A stretch of DNA of 7,481 nt, taken from JANLQX01 sp031406385. Lineage in GTDB: Bacteria; Actinomycetota; Acidimicrobiia; Acidimicrobiales; JANYDT01. A program made the translations under genes and the position numbers. This document shows positions 5,579 to 7,481 of this stretch, one piece after another. Below the pieces are notes generated by a model. It had not been told where the DNA came from. It did not search any database and saw only the letters and a list, made by a program, of their open reading frames with translations. The DNA lies in contig JANOHI010000311.1 of the NCBI GenBank assembly GCA_031406385.1, positions 1-7,481 on the forward strand. The letters are read 5' to 3'. How positions within the stretch are numbered: position 1 is the stretch's first letter; every line of letters starts with the position of its first letter.

Positions 5579-6126
5579 ATGGGACTTGAAGATCTCAACC
5601 ACAACTTCCTTACCGGCTCGCTGGAGAAGTTTGTGAACTGGTCGCGCAAGTCGTCCACCTGGCCGGCGTCGTTCGGCCTTGCGTGCTGTGCCATCGAGAT
5701 GATGCCACCGGAGCGTCGCGTTTCGACATCTCCAGATTCGGCATGGAGGTCTTCCGTGGCTCGCCCCGCCAAGCCGACCTCATGATCGTGGCCGGTCGTG
5801 TCAGTCAGAAGATGGCGCCGGTGCTTCGCCAGGTCTATGACCAGATGATGGAACCGAAGTGGGTCATCTCGATGGGCGTCTGCGCGTCCTCGGGTGGCAT
5901 GTTCAACAACTACGCAATCGTGCAGGGCGTCGATCAGATCGTCCCCGTCGATGTCTACGCTCCCGGGTGCCCTCCGGGCCCGGAGACGCTGCTCTACGCA
6001 ATCATGACGCTGCACGAAAAGATTCAGACCGGCGAGATCGCGCAGCGTCGCCACGACAATGGTGGTGGAGCGTCGTTTCGTCTCGATGTCCCGCCGGCGA
6101 CCATTTCCATCGGCACACCGAAGTAG
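5579..6126 (+). pseudogene. nuoB: NADH-quinone oxidoreductase subunit B (NuoB), broken by a 1-nt deletion
   Basis: NuoB holds Fe-S cluster N2, the last electron carrier before quinone in complex I. The reading frame from 5579 gives a good NuoB start through GLACCAIEMM, then leaves the family at 5705. From there the +1-shifted frame continues perfectly (TGASRFDISRFGMEVF onward) to the TAG at 6124-6126. Inserting one G between 5704 and 5705 restores an uninterrupted 182-residue NuoB with Ala at 43. In the restored protein the N2 ligands are Cys36, Cys37, Cys102 and Cys131, whose spacing (65 and 29) matches E. coli NuoB. As written, translation would stop after 68 codons (5785). Both halves are otherwise undamaged, so a sequencing or assembly error or a very recent mutation is more likely than an old pseudogene. 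No slippery heptamer is visible at the break. Confidence 0.93.
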
Positions 6127-6132
6127 GCCACG

Positions 6133-6672
6133 ATGTCCGACGTCGCCACCAGTTCCGTCGCAGCCGCCGCGGAATCTGAACTCGTGCACGGTGCCCCGGT
6201 GTCCTACAGCCGGGGTGAGAAGGTCGTGCATCCGAGCGCCGCAACCTACGTGAAGGTCATCACGGCGCTCTACGCCGATGGCTTCCGGATGGCCGTGGAT
6301 CTCACTGCCGTTGACTACCTCACCAACAGCACTCGTGTGCTTCCGGCCGGTGTCGCTCCCGAGCGTTTCGAAGTCGTTGTGAATCTGCTGTCGCACGCTC
6401 GACGTGAACGGATTCGTGTCCGCGTGCAGCTCCCTGGTGACACTCCCACGGTCGCTTCGCTCTATGGCGTGTACCCCGGAACCGAAGCTATGGAGCGTGA
6501 GGCATTCGACCTTCTCGGCGTCTGGTTCGAGGGCCACCCCGATCTCACTCGCATCCTTCTGCCCGACGATTGGCAGGGGCATCCGCTGCGCAAGGACGAA
6601 GCGACGGGCCGCATCCCGGTCCAATTCACCCACAACGTGACGCCGCGTTCGACGCCAGCGAGGACGACATGA
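6133..6672 (+). CDS. nuoC: NADH-quinone oxidoreductase subunit C (NuoC, 30 kDa)
   Basis: NuoC is a soluble peripheral-arm subunit that packs against NuoD and NuoB and carries no cofactor. The 179-residue protein has the family signature at 121-142: ERE, then D, then GVWFEGHPDLTRIL. LPDDWQGHPLRKD (143-155) follows, as expected. The first ~30 residues are Ala/Ser-rich and variable. It is a stand-alone NuoC, not the NuoCD fusion found in E. coli. The ATG is 6 nt after the nuoB stop with a weak AGTAGG upstream. The 3' end overlaps nuoD by ATGA (6669-6672), so the two are probably translationally coupled. Confidence 0.96.
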   Translation: MSDVATSSVAAAAESELVHGAPVSYSRGEKVVHPSAATYVKVITALYADGFRMAVDLTAVDYLTNSTRVLPAGVAPERFEVVVNLLSHARRERIRVRVQLPGDTPTVASLYGVYPGTEAMEREAFDLLGVWFEGHPDLTRILLPDDWQGHPLRKDEATGRIPVQFTHNVTPRSTPARTT

Positions 6673-7481
6673 ACTTCGGACAAGAAATGCAGGACCGCCT
6701 GGCCACGCCAGCCGCGGAGTTGCTTCGCGAGCAGGGTGCCGTGCTGCGCGGCGTCAGCGACGATGCGGCGATCGACATCAACGACTACGACATCGAGCTC
6801 GGTGACGACGAGACGATGATCATCAACATGGGCCCTCAGCACCCGAGCACGCACGGCGTGCTCCGGGTCATGCTGGAGCTCAAAGGCGAGACCGTGCTGA
6901 GGACCAAGCCGGTCGTCGGCTACCTCCACACCGGGATGGAGAAGACCGCTGAGGGTCTGACCTTTCTGCAGGGCGGCACGAACGTTACGCGGATGGACTA
7001 TTTGGCGCCGCTGTTCAACGAACTGGCGTTTTCGCTGGCCACCGAGAAGCTGCTCGAGGTGGAGATCCCGGAACGGGCCACGTGGATCAGGATGCTGATG
7101 TGCGAGCTCAATCGCATGGCGTCGCATCTGCTGTTCCAGGCCACGAATGGGATGGATCTCGGAGCGGTCGGCATGATGATCTACGGGTGGCGTGAGCGCG
7201 AGCTCGTGCTGTCGTTCTTCGAGAAGGTCACCGGTCTGCGGATGAACCACAACTACATTCGCCCGGGCGGGGTCGCCGCCGATCTTCCGCCGGGTTGGCA
7301 GCAGGACGTGATCGAGTTGTGCGCCGAAATCGAGCCCCGCCTCGATCAGTACGACATCCTGCTCACCGGTCAGCCGATCTTTCTCGACCGCACCCAGGGT
7401 GTCGGTGTGATCACCGCCGACGAAGCGGTAGCTCTCTCGGCGACCGGTCCGATCCTGCGTTCGACGGGGATCGAATGGGAC
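6669..7481 (+). CDS. nuoD: NADH-quinone oxidoreductase subunit D (NuoD, 49 kDa), cut by the window end
   Basis: NuoD forms most of the quinone-binding cavity of complex I together with NuoB. The first 271 codons are present and the frame is open to the last base; complete proteins of this family are usually about 400 residues or more, so the C-terminal third is missing only because the window ends. After a ~45-residue variable start the core begins with MIINMGPQHPSTHG (50-63). His62 and Tyr111 (in RMDYL) correspond by spacing to the quinone-contact His38 and Tyr87 of the Thermus Nqo4 subunit. GYLHTGMEK (84-92) and MNHNYIRPGG (192-201) are further family blocks. The start ATG overlaps the nuoC stop. 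The first ATG is taken because of that overlap; Met7 is an alternative. Confidence 0.97.
   Translation, partial: MNFGQEMQDRLATPAAELLREQGAVLRGVSDDAAIDINDYDIELGDDETMIINMGPQHPSTHGVLRVMLELKGETVLRTKPVVGYLHTGMEKTAEGLTFLQGGTNVTRMDYLAPLFNELAFSLATEKLLEVEIPERATWIRMLMCELNRMASHLLFQATNGMDLGAVGMMIYGWRERELVLSFFEKVTGLRMNHNYIRPGGVAADLPPGWQQDVIELCAEIEPRLDQYDILLTGQPIFLDRTQGVGVITADEAVALSATGPILRSTGIEWD

Noticed and set aside
5699..5712. Programmed -1 ribosomal frameshift in nuoB
   Set aside because: No X-XXY-YYZ slippery heptamer or obvious downstream hairpin was found, and NuoB is not known to need recoding.
5572..6633. 353-codon open frame on the - strand over nuoB and nuoC
   Set aside because: Both sense-strand genes have clear family motifs, and the antisense frame shows none.

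Overview
The window is high-GC, densely packed bacterial DNA that reads almost entirely on the + strand. It carries the genes of a quinol:cytochrome c reductase (bc complex) followed by the start of a complex I (nuo) operon. The split, b6-like cytochrome b, the N-terminally anchored diheme cytochrome c, the Ala/Pro-rich tails and extensions, and frequent GTG starts suggest a deep-branching actinobacterium, perhaps class Acidimicrobiia. That placement is inferred from protein style and gene order, not from a marker gene.

Layout. Positions 1-224 hold no recognisable gene but contain a perfect 55-bp tandem array (3-148). Next come a cytochrome b6-like protein (225-1010), a second array with exact 54-bp spacing (about 990-1174) that begins inside the last codons of that gene, a subunit IV-like cytochrome b C-terminal protein (1209-2039), a Rieske iron-sulfur protein (2074-2955), a membrane-anchored diheme cytochrome c (2989-4263) and an unrecognised three-helix membrane protein (4260-5075). 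Complex I follows: nuoA (5084-5575), nuoB (5579-6126, broken by a single missing base), nuoC (6133-6672) and the first 271 codons of nuoD (6669 to the window edge).

How the genes work together. NuoA-D form part of the NADH:quinone oxidoreductase that reduces the membrane quinone. The cytochrome b pair, Rieske protein and diheme cytochrome c would reoxidise that quinol and pass electrons towards a terminal oxidase. The whole set could be one transcription unit: gene junctions are short or overlapping (ATGA overlaps at 4260 and 6669), and I see no terminator inside it.

The most unusual features are: the two tandem arrays flanking the cytochrome b gene, one of which repeats that gene's 3' end outside the gene with a perfectly kept 20-nt core; inverted repeats straddling three consecutive stop codons; a Cys at the position of the heme c(n)-binding Cys of cytochrome b6, together with loss of the PEWY glutamate; an uncharacterised membrane protein at the bc/nuo junction; and the nuoB frameshift.
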